Source: Psychroserpens sp. SPM9
GTDB taxonomy: Bacteria > Bacteroidota > Bacteroidia > Flavobacteriales > Flavobacteriaceae
Length of the DNA stretch: 64,000 nt
NCBI RefSeq assembly: GCF_025153525.1
Contig: NZ_JANZNR010000002.1
Location: 186,001 to 250,000, forward strand
Reading direction: 5' to 3'
The position numbers and the translations under genes are program-made. Positions 45,901-54,068 of this stretch are shown here, piece by piece. The first letter of the stretch is position 1; each line of letters begins with the position of its first letter. Below the pieces are notes generated by a model. The model searched no databases and was not told the DNA's origin. It saw only the letters and a program-made list of their open reading frames with translations.

Positions 45901-46268
45901 AACTCAATGCGCTTAAAACGGAAGAAGAACTTCAAACTTTTGAATCTGAAATTCTAGACCGTTTTGGTGAATTACCAATCCAGGTGATTGATTTACTAAA
46001 CAGTGTTCGGGTGAAATGGATTGCGACTAAAATAGGTCTGGAGAAAATCATCATGAAAAAAGGGCGATTTGTGGGTTACTTTATTAGCGATCAACAAAGC
46101 GGATTTTATCAAAGTCATCAATTCACTAAAGTTTTACAATATGTACAAACCCATCCCAAAGAATGTAAAATGAAAGAAAAACAAACACGAAATGGGTTGC
46201 GATTACTCCTTACTTTTGAACATATCAAATCGGTTAAGCAGGCTTTAAGCAGACTTCAGGAACTATGA
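42939..46268 (+). CDS. mfd: Transcription-repair coupling factor
   Basis: An 1109-residue DNA translocase that removes stalled RNA polymerase and recruits UvrA. Order: a UvrB-like N-terminal module (to about 330), a CarD-like RNA-polymerase-interacting domain near 430-510 (VGDYVTHIDHGIGKFGG), the helicase core with Walker A GDVGFGKTEVA (about 581), DEEQ box, and TTIVESGLDVPNANT, then the TRCF domain. The start is TTG at 42939; the nearby ATG at 42934 hits a stop after one codon. A TATATTTG box lies at 42915-42922. The stop overlaps the next ATG (ATGA). Confidence 0.97.
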   Translation: MSKSILSQTYVQALQTQNLQTTIAQTKAKLHLKGLVGSSLSLVITETFKASDLPFLLIFNDKEEAAFYLNDLEVLLNDKDVLFYPGSYRRPYQIEETDNANVLLRAEVLNRINSRKKPAIIVTYPDALFEKVVTRRELEKNTLKIAVGDELSLDFVNEVLFEYKFKRVDFVTEPGEFSVRGGIVDVFSFSHDEPYRIEFFGDDVDSIRTFDVETQLSTEQIKKIGIIPNVANKFLEESRQSFLKYIAQKTVVFSKNTDLLFSRIEEFFGKAEEAFKALSSELKHSKPEELFCNSELLKRQLLEFSLVEFGSTRLFSEDIIEFNTTPQPTFNKQFNLLIENLNTHHNKGYTNYIACSSEQQAKRFHDIFEDVDDDVHYQTIVVSLYQGFIDHTQKITCYTDHQIFERYHKFHLKNGYAKKQAITLKELTNLDVGDYVTHIDHGIGKFGGLQKIDVEGKKQEAIKLVYGERDVLYLSIHSLHKITKFNGKDGKPPKVYKLGSKAWKTLKQKTKSRVKEIAFNLIKVYAKRKLEKGFQYQPDSYLQHELEASFIYEDTPDQITSTADIKADMESERPMDRLVCGDVGFGKTEVAIRAAFKAVDNGKQVAVLVPTTILAYQHHKTFTERLKDFPVTVDYLNRFRTAKEKRETLEKLEKGHVDIIIGTHQLVNKNVKFKDLGLLIVDEEQKFGVAVKEKLKTLKENVDVLTLTATPIPRTLQFSLMAARDLSVITTPPPNRYPIESHVIRFNEETIRDAVTYEIQRGGQIFFIHNRIENIKEVAGMIQRLVPDAKIGIGHGQLDGKKLEQLMLAFMNGEFDVLVSTTIVESGLDVPNANTIFINNANNFGLSDLHQMRGRVGRSNKKAFCYFITPEYSAMTNDARKRITALEQFTELGSGFNIAMKDLEIRGAGDLLGGEQSGFINDIGFDTYQKILNEAIEELKENEFKDLYQDDGKEKNYVKDITIDTDFELLFPDDYVNNITERLNLYTKLNALKTEEELQTFESEILDRFGELPIQVIDLLNSVRVKWIATKIGLEKIIMKKGRFVGYFISDQQSGFYQSHQFTKVLQYVQTHPKECKMKEKQTRNGLRLLLTFEHIKSVKQALSRLQEL

Positions 46269-47125
46269 AAGATGGGCATTTAAAACATGTTTTATGGCTT
46301 AGCGTTGCGACTATTTTAATTAGTACTTCGGGCGCCTTAGGCAAGTTTATCGCAATGCCAATTCCTGTGATTATTTGGTGGAGAAGTGCAATAGCCACAG
46401 GGTTTTTATTTATTCTATGCCGTTATCAAAAGATAGACTTCCGAATTAATTCCAGTCAAGACAGACTTACCTTTTTTATTTCAGCAGTGCTTTTTGGAGC
46501 TCACTGGATTACCTATTTCTACGCTTTAAAATTATCTAATGTGGCTATTGGAATGCTGTCGCTTTTTACTTTTCCTGTCATGACGGCTATTTTAGAACCT
46601 TTGTTTTCAAAGGTAAAATTTGACCCGATGCATTTGGTACTTGGCGGATTGGTTTTGGTTGGCATTTATTTTTTAGCACCTGATTTTGATTTGGAAAGCT
46701 CGCAATTAAAAGGCGTATTATTTGGCTTGGTTTCGGCGTGTTGCTATGCCATTAGAAACTTACTGTTAAAGCAGCGCGTGGCTGCCTATAATGGAAGTCT
46801 TTTAATGTTCTTTCAGGTAGCAATTTTAACGGTACTATTGGCCCCATTCTTATTTGTAATGGATTCTTCAGCAATAGAAACGCAATATCCCTATGTGCTT
46901 CTGTTAGGTTTGGTTACTACAGCTGTTGGTCATACGCTATTTATCAATAGTTTTAAATACTTTAAAGTGAGTACAGCGAGTATTATTGCTAGTACACAAC
47001 CTGTTTTTGGAATCATCATTGCGTTTTTCTTTCTGAATGAAATTCCGACACTAAACACCTTTTTAGGTGGAACCTTAATTATTTCGACAGTTATTATCGA
47101 AAGTATCCGATCAAAACAAAAATGA
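46265..47125 (+). CDS. EamA/DMT-superfamily transporter
   Basis: A 286-residue membrane protein with ten hydrophobic helices in two EamA repeats (about 8-135 and 147-280). It is of the drug/metabolite transporter type, usually an exporter of metabolites or amino acids; the substrate cannot be told. Its ATG overlaps the mfd stop codon by four bases, so translation is coupled. No terminator of the classic kind is visible; the following spacer holds repeat palindromes. Confidence 0.92.
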   Translation: MKDGHLKHVLWLSVATILISTSGALGKFIAMPIPVIIWWRSAIATGFLFILCRYQKIDFRINSSQDRLTFFISAVLFGAHWITYFYALKLSNVAIGMLSLFTFPVMTAILEPLFSKVKFDPMHLVLGGLVLVGIYFLAPDFDLESSQLKGVLFGLVSACCYAIRNLLLKQRVAAYNGSLLMFFQVAILTVLLAPFLFVMDSSAIETQYPYVLLLGLVTTAVGHTLFINSFKYFKVSTASIIASTQPVFGIIIAFFFLNEIPTLNTFLGGTLIISTVIIESIRSKQK

Positions 47126-47221
47126 TAAAGAATAAAATTCAGATATTTGGCTTGATATTTGAAATTGAACACCTGTTTAAAAATTATATTTATCTGTTTT
47201 TCTCATGACACTGTTAGGTCT

Positions 47222-47299
47222 CCCTGAATTTATTTCAGGGTCACATTCAGTAGATAGACATAAGTTTTTATGTGATTCTGAAACAAGTTCAGAATGACG
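47222..47299. repeat. Composite extragenic palindrome, CTGAA-type family (two units)
   Basis: CCCTGAA/TTCAGGG (47222-47240) and ATTCTGAA/TTCAGAAT (47275-47295) are two hairpins of the same type, joined by a third stem TCACAT/ATGTGA (47241-47246 with 47270-47275). This looks like two head-to-head units forming one long imperfect palindrome between the DMT transporter and the thioredoxin-like gene. The second unit is identical to the copy at 42373-42402. Confidence 0.7.
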
Positions 47300-47331
47300 A
47301 ATATTATAATAGTAAATAAAAATTAATACCC

Positions 47332-48642
47332 ATGAAAAAACTCTTATTAGCGCTGGCACTTATTCCTACATTTATTTGTGCTCAAAATAGCATTAGTGGC
47401 ACCTTTTCACCTGCCAAAGATTATACCTATGCGTTTCTTTACCACGCTACACCAACGGGAGCCGAATATGTGGATCGTGCCGAGCTTTCTGAAGACGGTA
47501 ATTTTAGTATCACCTTAGATTCTACAATGAATCCTGGTATTTATAAAATTGTATACGCCATTCCGCCAGAAGAAAATAATTTCGACTTTATCTATAATGG
47601 CAAAGAATCAATCGGATTCACATTTAATTTAGACAAGGGATTAGAATTTACCGATAGTCGCGAAAACAAAATGTGGGCTTCGTACATTAAAAGTATGGAA
47701 ATGGTCAACTTAACACTGAGTAATTTTTACACTCAGGAAAGTACCGACAAGAAAGCTTATATGGAGATTATTAAAACCTTAAGTGATACCCAAAAGGCTT
47801 ATGAAGAGTCTTCTGAAGATTTACTCGCATCGGTATTTGTAAAAGCCAATACACCTTATATCCCAAAAGGCTATGAAGATTTATCAAGCTATTCAAAACA
47901 TCTAAAAAGCAGTTATTTAGACCATGTTGATTTTGGAAACACGTTATTACAAAGCTCCGATTTTCTTATTGAACGTGTTTTGGCCTATGTCTTCGGAATG
48001 ACTGCAAATTCTAGTAACGATACCTATAAAGCCGATGTTGACAACTTAATGGCTCAAATTGGAGGCGGTCATATTCAATTGAAAACGATTTTATATGAAA
48101 TGATCTGGAGACGATTTAAAGATATGGATAATGCCGAAGTTGCTAACTATATTACTAATACATACTTGTTAGAACTAAGTCAGCAAACAGGTTATGACCA
48201 CCTTACAAAGGAATTATTGGCCTACAAAAACAATGCGCTAGGTAACAAAGCTATAAATTTTGATTTGGCCATTACCAAAGACGGAAAAACCATCACCACA
48301 ACATTACACGATTTAGATATTGCTAATCAATATTTAGTGATTTTTTGGAGTAGTACTTGTGGTCATTGTCTTGACGAATTGCCTAAAGTAAAAGCACTAC
48401 TTGCTAATAACAAATCTATTAAGGTCATTGCTTTTGGGTTAGAAGATGAGGCCGACAACTGGCAAAAGAAAATTGCAGAATATCCAGATTTTATACATGT
48501 TCTCGGACTAGAAAAATGGGATAACCCAACGGCAAATGCCTATGGTATCGAATCGACACCATCGTATTTTATATTAGATAAAGACAAAACTATTACAGCA
48601 AAGCCTTATGATGTTGAGGCATTGGAGAAGATTTTAAATTAG
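47332..48642 (+). CDS. Exported TlpA-like thioredoxin-fold protein
   Basis: A 436-residue exported protein with a signal peptide (MKKLLLALALIPTFICAQ). The N-terminal ~110 residues resemble the DUF4369-type beta domain, the middle is helical, and residues from about 305 to the end form a thioredoxin fold with the redox motif CGHC in FWSSTCGHCLDELPKV and the cis-Pro in ESTPSYFILD. It probably reduces or forms disulfides, or serves cytochrome maturation-like roles, in the periplasm. The partner is unknown. It is a single gene ended by the hairpin at 48708-48733. Confidence 0.88.
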   Translation: MKKLLLALALIPTFICAQNSISGTFSPAKDYTYAFLYHATPTGAEYVDRAELSEDGNFSITLDSTMNPGIYKIVYAIPPEENNFDFIYNGKESIGFTFNLDKGLEFTDSRENKMWASYIKSMEMVNLTLSNFYTQESTDKKAYMEIIKTLSDTQKAYEESSEDLLASVFVKANTPYIPKGYEDLSSYSKHLKSSYLDHVDFGNTLLQSSDFLIERVLAYVFGMTANSSNDTYKADVDNLMAQIGGGHIQLKTILYEMIWRRFKDMDNAEVANYITNTYLLELSQQTGYDHLTKELLAYKNNALGNKAINFDLAITKDGKTITTTLHDLDIANQYLVIFWSSTCGHCLDELPKVKALLANNKSIKVIAFGLEDEADNWQKKIAEYPDFIHVLGLEKWDNPTANAYGIESTPSYFILDKDKTITAKPYDVEALEKILN

Positions 48643-48707
48643 GTTCTTTTAGCTACATTTCGATTTCGTTAAGTGTAACTATGCTATAAATGATAGTTTA
48701 AAACAAA

Positions 48708-48733
48708 AAAAGCGCAACAGAGTGTTGCGCTTG
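48708..48733. terminator. Bidirectional terminator between the TlpA-like and LysM genes
   Basis: AAGCGCAACA and TGTTGCGCTT pair around GAG; the minus strand continues with seven Ts, the plus strand with GATTTTTT. Confidence 0.82.
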
Positions 48734-48751
48734 ATTTTTTATACCTAAAAC

Positions 48752-49261
48752 TTAATCCAAGCTAGGAATTCGTAATACCTGACCAGGATAAATTTTATCA
48801 GGATCGGTTAGCATTGGTTTATTGGCTTCAAAAATTTCAGGATATTTCATCGCATTACCATAATAATGCTTTGCGATTTTACCTAAAGTATCACCACTTT
48901 CAACGGTGTGAAACTGAGCTTCGGGCTCAACATGTTCAACGGTCATTTGATCGTCTACTATAGAAATTCCAGCCGTATTACCAACTACTAAAACTACTTT
49001 TTCTTTAGTGGCTTGATCGTAAGCCATACCAGATATTCTAGCCTTATCATCATCTACAAATATTTGTAAACCGTCTACCTGTAATTGTAAGTCGGTAATC
49101 GTCTCTTCCAAATTTCGAGCGGCTGCTTCTTCTAATCGTAATTCGGCTGCATCTGCCTCTCTTCGTGCTTTTGCTCTTGCTTCAGCTGCTTCTTCTTCAG
49201 TTGTTTTTCCTATGCCGAAGACTTTAGCGCCTGCATTTTTAATGAATGAAAATAGTCCCAT
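48752..49261 (-). CDS. BON-LysM protein (Kbp/YgaU-like)
   Basis: A 169-residue protein with an Ala/Glu/Arg-rich N-terminal helix, a BON-like domain (about 52-105: ITDLQLQVDGLQIFVDDDKARISG in part) and a C-terminal LysM domain (about 118-167: HTVESGDTLGKIAKHYYGN, ending PGQVLRIP). The layout matches E. coli Kbp (YgaU), a cytoplasmic potassium-binding protein; there is no signal peptide here either. Potassium binding is inferred from this similarity only. It is a single-gene unit. Confidence 0.9.
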   Translation of the reverse strand: MGLFSFIKNAGAKVFGIGKTTEEEAAEARAKARREADAAELRLEEAAARNLEETITDLQLQVDGLQIFVDDDKARISGMAYDQATKEKVVLVVGNTAGISIVDDQMTVEHVEPEAQFHTVESGDTLGKIAKHYYGNAMKYPEIFEANKPMLTDPDKIYPGQVLRIPSLD

Positions 49262-49412
49262 GTTTGTTTGATTTTAAATTAGTATTCAGTCCTTGTAAAG
49301 TTGGCGAAATTTTGTGTCAATTCCAATTAATATCTACAACTTCATTAGTTAAGACACCTGCTTGAGGCTTTAGGTCACTTTAAGAAGAATGCTTTTAAGA
49401 ATTTATAAAAGC

Positions 49413-49449
49413 AAAACGCCCATCTCAAGTACATGAGATGGGACGTTTT
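49413..49449 (-). terminator. Terminator after the duplicated-domain lipoprotein gene
   Basis: CCCATCTCA and TGAGATGGG pair over nine bases and the stem extends with AAAACG/CGTTTT around one bulged A. It stands downstream of the minus-strand gene 49476-50426, with GCGTTTTGCTTTT following on that strand. Confidence 0.72.
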
Positions 49450-49475
49450 TGGGAGACTAAATAACCAACCAAAAT

Positions 49476-50426
49476 CTAGCTCCTTGTATTCACCCGTGGG
49501 TTATCTTTTTTAGCAGTTTTCTGCTTACGTTTTTTCAACTTAGAGGTTCCAGAAAGACGTTTGCCTGAAGCATCGGCTTCTCTTAAGAATTGAATGTATC
49601 CGCGTCCTGTAAATTCATATACAGTTTCAGACGACGGATGGAATAATTCTATCCTCTGATCATTAATAACGCTCAACTCGAAGTATTCATTGTCGAAGAA
49701 GTCATAATCTAATGTTAATGTTTTCAGATACATGTTTCCGCTTATATCTCCAACACCATAAACCCCTGTATAATCCCAGTAGATATTATCTGGATTTCCA
49801 ATGTTTACATCTTGAGAGCTTCTAAATTCAGAATCATTTCCGCCTGCTAAAAACTGTAAGTAGTTTTCTTCATCAAACTCATTAATAGCTCCAAAATCAC
49901 TGGTATATGTTTTTTCCCATGCTTCGTATTCTTGTAAGAAATAGTGAATATTATCATAGAATACAAAGTCATAATCAAACGTACTTCTTTGGTAACCGTT
50001 TAAAAAATACGAGGTATCATTAAATGGGTTGTATAATTCGATGGTATTATTGTCGATTTGATACACATCAAAGGTTTCATAGCCATCAATATCATGATTA
50101 ACGTCTAATATCATATTGTAAGCATCATAGGTTCCAACGTCGATTCCATAGCCATTACCTTGACTACCAAAACCAACTAAATTATTATTAGCATACAGTA
50201 CGCCGTTTCTAAACGATAAGGTAAATGCAATTTGTAAAAACGGGGTTTCACCATTTCCTAAAGTTTGATTGATATCAACATACCAAAGCTCATAGGAATT
50301 TAATAACTGATGTAAAGAAATTCCAGGCTGATTGTCAAAATCGTTGATAATAACCTCATCTGTATAACAAGATGTAAATAGTGTTGCTGTTAAAGCAAAG
50401 CTTAAAAGTATTTTTATCGTTCTCAT
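49476..50426 (-). CDS. Lipoprotein of unknown function with two repeated domains
   Basis: A 316-residue lipoprotein: the signal peptide ends in the lipobox LFTSC with Cys20 as the lipid-bearing residue. The mature part is very rich in Asp, Asn, Tyr and Phe and consists of two similar halves. The end of the first half, FDVYQIDNNTIELYNPFND, lines up with FELSVINDQRIELFHPSSE in the second. A strongly basic tail (KLKKRKQKTAKKD) closes the protein. I do not recognise a family. It is a single gene with its own terminator. Confidence 0.75.
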   Translation of the reverse strand: MRTIKILLSFALTATLFTSCYTDEVIINDFDNQPGISLHQLLNSYELWYVDINQTLGNGETPFLQIAFTLSFRNGVLYANNNLVGFGSQGNGYGIDVGTYDAYNMILDVNHDIDGYETFDVYQIDNNTIELYNPFNDTSYFLNGYQRSTFDYDFVFYDNIHYFLQEYEAWEKTYTSDFGAINEFDEENYLQFLAGGNDSEFRSSQDVNIGNPDNIYWDYTGVYGVGDISGNMYLKTLTLDYDFFDNEYFELSVINDQRIELFHPSSETVYEFTGRGYIQFLREADASGKRLSGTSKLKKRKQKTAKKDNPRVNTRS

Positions 50427-50523
50427 AATCTTCCGTTTTTTGATTTCTATGTATTAGATTTCAAAACGCGTGCCAAAAACGAAAGTCTATGGATTTCTCT
50501 TCGTAAAAAGCGTATAAAATGCT

Positions 50524-50531
50524 TATTTTTG
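50524..50531 (+). promoter_or_regulatory. -7 promoter element before gpsA
   Basis: TATTTTTG fits TAnnTTTG, with a TTC at 50500-50502 (21-base spacer) as a weak -33, and the ATG 26 bases downstream. Confidence 0.4.
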
Positions 50532-50556
50532 GATAACCAAAATTGATAATCCATTT

Positions 50557-51558
50557 ATGAGTCAACCATTAAAATATGCAGTTTTTGGCGCAGGAAGTTG
50601 GGCAACAGCCATTGTAAAGATGCTTTGCGAAAACTTAGATGAAGTTGGTTGGTACATGCGTAGCGTATATACCAAAGAGCATTTATTAAAAGAGCAACAC
50701 AACCCAAGTTATCTAAGTTCTGTAGAATTTAAAACAGAACAACTCAAACTGAGTAATGATATCAACGATATTGCTGAATGGGCCGATATATTGATTTTTG
50801 TGATTCCATCGGCTTTTATTCATTCGGAATTAGAAAAGCTGACTGTTGATATTTCTGAAAAAACGATAGTTTCGGCAGTCAAAGGGATCATGCCCGAATC
50901 TGGTTTATTGGTAGGCGAACATTTCCACGATATTTATCACATTCCGTTTGAAAATATTGCAGTGATTGCAGGACCTTGCCATGCTGAAGAAGTAGCACTC
51001 GAACGCTTATCGTATTTGACCATTTCTTGCGCCAATGCCGAAAAAGCGCAAACCATAGCCAATGCCTTATCTAGTGATTATATCAAAACCAAAATTAGTG
51101 ATGATGTTATTGGGACAGAATATGCTGTAATGCTTAAAAACATTTATGCGATTGCTGCCGGAATTGCTCACGGTTTGGGTTATGGTGATAATTTTCAAAG
51201 TGTATTGATGAGTAATGCGATTCGGGAAATGAAACGTTTTATCAAAAAAATGCACAAGATGAAACGCAATATCAATAACTCTGCCTATTTGGGAGATTTA
51301 CTGGTAACAGGCTATTCGACATTTTCAAGAAACAGGATGTTTGGAAACATGATAGGGAAAGGTTATACCGTAAAATCGGCACAAATGGAAATGAATATGG
51401 TTGCCGAAGGCTATTACGCTACCAAAAGTGCGCATTTACTAAACCAAAAGAATAAAAAGAAAACACGATTACCTATAATAAATGCGGTTTACGATGTACT
51501 CTATGAAAATAAAGATCCTAAAAAAGTCTTTAAAAAATTAACCGATAAACTGGATTAA
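50557..51558 (+). CDS. gpsA: Glycerol-3-phosphate dehydrogenase (NAD(P)+)
   Basis: A 333-residue enzyme that reduces dihydroxyacetone phosphate to glycerol 3-phosphate for phospholipid synthesis. The dinucleotide fold shows FGAGSWATAIVKML, and the catalytic region shows AGPCHAEEV, VMLKNIYAIAAGIAHGLGYGDN and the Lys within LKNIYA. Length is standard. A composite palindrome behind the stop codon separates it from the convergent small gene. Confidence 0.95.
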   Translation: MSQPLKYAVFGAGSWATAIVKMLCENLDEVGWYMRSVYTKEHLLKEQHNPSYLSSVEFKTEQLKLSNDINDIAEWADILIFVIPSAFIHSELEKLTVDISEKTIVSAVKGIMPESGLLVGEHFHDIYHIPFENIAVIAGPCHAEEVALERLSYLTISCANAEKAQTIANALSSDYIKTKISDDVIGTEYAVMLKNIYAIAAGIAHGLGYGDNFQSVLMSNAIREMKRFIKKMHKMKRNINNSAYLGDLLVTGYSTFSRNRMFGNMIGKGYTVKSAQMEMNMVAEGYYATKSAHLLNQKNKKKTRLPIINAVYDVLYENKDPKKVFKKLTDKLD

Positions 51559-51560
51559 TC

Positions 51561-51630
51561 TTTTTGTCATCCTGAACTCGTTTCAGGATCTCACGCTAGC
51601 AAAATCTGCATCTAGTGTGAAATGACAAAA
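51561..51630. repeat. Composite palindrome, CTGAA-type family, between convergent genes
   Basis: An outer stem TTTTGTCAT/ATGACAAAA (51562-51570 with 51622-51630) encloses two hairpins: ATCCTGAA/TTCAGGAT (51569-51589) and TCACGCTAG/CTAGTGTGA (51591-51599 with 51612-51620). The sequence fits the same GTCAT-CCTGAA...TTCAGG-AT-CTCAC unit as the other copies. It lies between two convergent stop codons and may act as a bidirectional terminator. Confidence 0.75.
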
Positions 51631-52026
51631 TCATTTTACCAAAACCCCTTTTAACTGCATTAAAGGAATGGTTTGTAACGCTTTTGTATTAATGGTATTT
51701 TTTCTGAATAAATACGATTTATCAAACATTTGATTCCCTTCAAAAAAGGTCACTTTAAAGGTGTTGTTTAATTCTAAAACCTGCTCTTGTAAATACTCAA
51801 TTTTAGCATAACTTCTGGCTGGCAATTTTGAAATGGTATGACGCATTGGTGGTGTCATTTTGGTATCGGTATATCCTTGAGACACGATAAGAACGGTTTC
51901 TAAATCCTTATCTGTATTATTAATGATGTAGGCATTCCAGTCTTTGGTTTTGTATTCGATATGCTCTTCTTGAACAACAGCTACATGTACATCTTTTACT
52001 TGGGGAATTTGAATGTCTTTTTTCAT
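51631..52026 (-). CDS. Conserved small protein, function unknown
   Basis: A 131-residue soluble protein with alternating beta-like segments (WNAYIINNTDKDLETVLIV, FKVTFFEGNQMFDKSYLFR). No catalytic motif or signal peptide is seen. I recall similar proteins in Flavobacteriaceae that carry a misleading phenylalanyl-tRNA synthetase label because they sit near pheS; nothing in the sequence supports such an activity. It starts 17 bases after the TetR gene and may be the tail of the efflux operon. Confidence 0.75.
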   Translation of the reverse strand: MKKDIQIPQVKDVHVAVVQEEHIEYKTKDWNAYIINNTDKDLETVLIVSQGYTDTKMTPPMRHTISKLPARSYAKIEYLQEQVLELNNTFKVTFFEGNQMFDKSYLFRKNTINTKALQTIPLMQLKGVLVK

Positions 52027-52043
52027 GTCACAAAAATACTAAA

Positions 52044-52637
52044 CTATTCAAAATATACATTAGAATACGTATCGCTCGCTACACCTTGCAAATTGTAAAT
52101 CACCATATGTTTTAAAAGGGCTTCTTTTGAATACATTTCAAAAAGATTATTGTCTTTAAACAATAGGTTATCAACCCTAAAAAAATAAATCTTAACCAGT
52201 AAATCTATATCGGTTTGAGGTTTTAAATCACCTTGCTGTTGCGCTTTTTTTAATAAAACACTAACGATGTTATTGGATAGGTCTTTAGAATAATCATTAA
52301 ATAATTTAAAGGCTTTAGGATAATATTTTTCTAATCCAAAAAGGAAAGAGGGCTTAAAGTATTTTAAATACTCAAACCCTCTCTGGTAAATTAATATAAC
52401 ACTCAAAATAGGGTCTTTACCATTGCTATTAATCAACCTATTTATGTCTTCTGTATACGCATTTAATAAACTTTCGATACTTGCGGTTACAAGCGCTTCT
52501 TTATTTTTAAAAAATGAGTATATCGTTTTTTTAGAAATACCAAGTTCTTTTGCTAATTCATCTAATGTTACATGTTTACTACCAAACTTTGTGAATTTGG
52601 TTATGGCACATTGTAATAATTCGCTTTTGGTAGTCAT
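52044..52637 (-). CDS. TetR/AcrR-family transcriptional regulator
   Basis: A 197-residue regulator. The N-terminal helix-turn-helix is LDELAKELGISKKTIYSFFKNKEAL (in part: GISKKTIYSFFKNKEAL), followed by an all-helical ligand-binding domain without clear family residues. It starts 9 bases after the stop of the outer-membrane efflux gene, so it is transcribed with the RND operon rather than from its own divergent promoter. Repression of the pump in the absence of a ligand is the usual role of such regulators. Confidence 0.9.
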   Translation of the reverse strand: MTTKSELLQCAITKFTKFGSKHVTLDELAKELGISKKTIYSFFKNKEALVTASIESLLNAYTEDINRLINSNGKDPILSVILIYQRGFEYLKYFKPSFLFGLEKYYPKAFKLFNDYSKDLSNNIVSVLLKKAQQQGDLKPQTDIDLLVKIYFFRVDNLLFKDNNLFEMYSKEALLKHMVIYNLQGVASDTYSNVYFE

Positions 52638-52646
52638 AATAATTTT

Positions 52647-54065
52647 CTATTTCCATCCGCCACCAAGTGCTTCGTATAAATCTACTATAGATACTAATTG
52701 CTGTAGTTTACTATCTATAATATTAAGCTCAGCACTTAATGCACTTTCTCTAGCGGTTAGTAAATCTAAATAGTTCGCATATCCATTTTTAAGTAACTCT
52801 TCTGAATTGGCTTCAGCAGTACGCAAAGCTTCGACTTCATTTTTTCTGAATTCAAATTTTTTGACTTCAGACTCATAACTAAAAAGTGCATCAGACACTT
52901 CGCTTCCTGCAACTAACAAGGTTTTTTGAAATTCTAATAAGGCTTGTTCTTGTTGCGCAATAGCCACTTCTTTTTGAGTTTTAAGCTGTCGCTGATTAAA
53001 GAGTGGTTGTGTGATTCCGCCTACTAAATTTGCAAATAAAGAGTTGGTATTAATCAAATTGTCTAACTCTAAACTTTCAAGTCCTCCGGAAGCCGTTAAT
53101 GTTAATGACGGATACAGATTACTTCTAGCGACATTGGTTAATTCAAAAGACTGAATTAAGCCATATTCTGCAGCAATAACATCCGGTCTGTTGCGTAATA
53201 ATGTTGTTGAAATACCTAGTTTAATATCCTGTTCAATACTCTGAATATCTAAACGACTTCTCTCAAAATGTTGTGGCGTCTTTCCTAATAAAATACTTAG
53301 CGTGTTTTCGGTTTTAAAAATAGCGGTTTCAATATCTACCTGTAAAGCCTTTGCACTATTGTATTGCGCAATATTTTGATCTACTGCCACTTGTGTTACT
53401 TGTCCGGCGTCCTTTAATGCCTTGATCGTTCTCACACTACTGTCTCTGGTAATAATGGTTTGCTTGGTCACTTCTAACTGCGCATCTAAAGCCAATAAGC
53501 TATAATATGTGTTAGCAATACTAGAAACCAACTGAGTTTTTACAACCTGATGTCCTGCCACACTTTGTAAATAAGCGGCTTGAGTTGCTCTTTTATTACT
53601 TCTTATTTTTCCCCAGATGTCTGCTTCCCAAGACAAGTTTGCTGTAATATCATAGGTGTCTATACCTCCACTAAATAGAGCGCCAAACTGACTGTTTTCA
53701 GACAATTCCTGATGTGTCGCATTAGCACCAATACTAACAGAAGGCAAGTAACCTGCTTTGCCTTGTTTTGCATAGGCTTCGGCTGCTATTATTTGCTGAA
53801 GTGCGATACGTACATCCATATTGTTTTGTAATCCTTCTTCTATATATTGCTGAAGGTATTGATCGGTAAACAAATTTTTCCAGGATACATCTGCCATAGA
53901 AATGCTATCTGCAGGCAGGTTTTCTGTTCTGTAAAGCGCTTCGGTTTCGATGTTTAATTCTGGTCGTGTATAATCTTGTGCTACAAAACAACTTTGCAAC
54001 GTCATGGCAACAATTAACAACAATGTTGCTTTACTAAAATTTCTATGTGTTATCATTGATTTCAT
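52647..54065 (-). CDS. Outer-membrane efflux lipoprotein (NodT/OprM type)
   Basis: A 472-residue TolC-like channel of an RND pump. The signal peptide ends with the lipobox LQSC, so the mature N-terminal Cys is lipidated. Two OEP repeats follow (about 60-245 and 270-470), with family segments such as NLSWEADIWGKIRSNKRA, TLLRNRPDVIAAEYGLI and a C-terminal coiled coil. It starts three bases after the RND permease stop, giving a fixed gene ratio. Confidence 0.93.
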   Translation of the reverse strand: MKSMITHRNFSKATLLLIVAMTLQSCFVAQDYTRPELNIETEALYRTENLPADSISMADVSWKNLFTDQYLQQYIEEGLQNNMDVRIALQQIIAAEAYAKQGKAGYLPSVSIGANATHQELSENSQFGALFSGGIDTYDITANLSWEADIWGKIRSNKRATQAAYLQSVAGHQVVKTQLVSSIANTYYSLLALDAQLEVTKQTIITRDSSVRTIKALKDAGQVTQVAVDQNIAQYNSAKALQVDIETAIFKTENTLSILLGKTPQHFERSRLDIQSIEQDIKLGISTTLLRNRPDVIAAEYGLIQSFELTNVARSNLYPSLTLTASGGLESLELDNLINTNSLFANLVGGITQPLFNQRQLKTQKEVAIAQQEQALLEFQKTLLVAGSEVSDALFSYESEVKKFEFRKNEVEALRTAEANSEELLKNGYANYLDLLTARESALSAELNIIDSKLQQLVSIVDLYEALGGGWK

Positions 54066-54068
54066 TGT

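Noticed and set aside
47177-47359. 60-codon minus-strand ORF over the composite palindrome
   Set aside because: It is made of the repeat sequence itself (translations such as HSELVSESHK are the usual artefact of this repeat).
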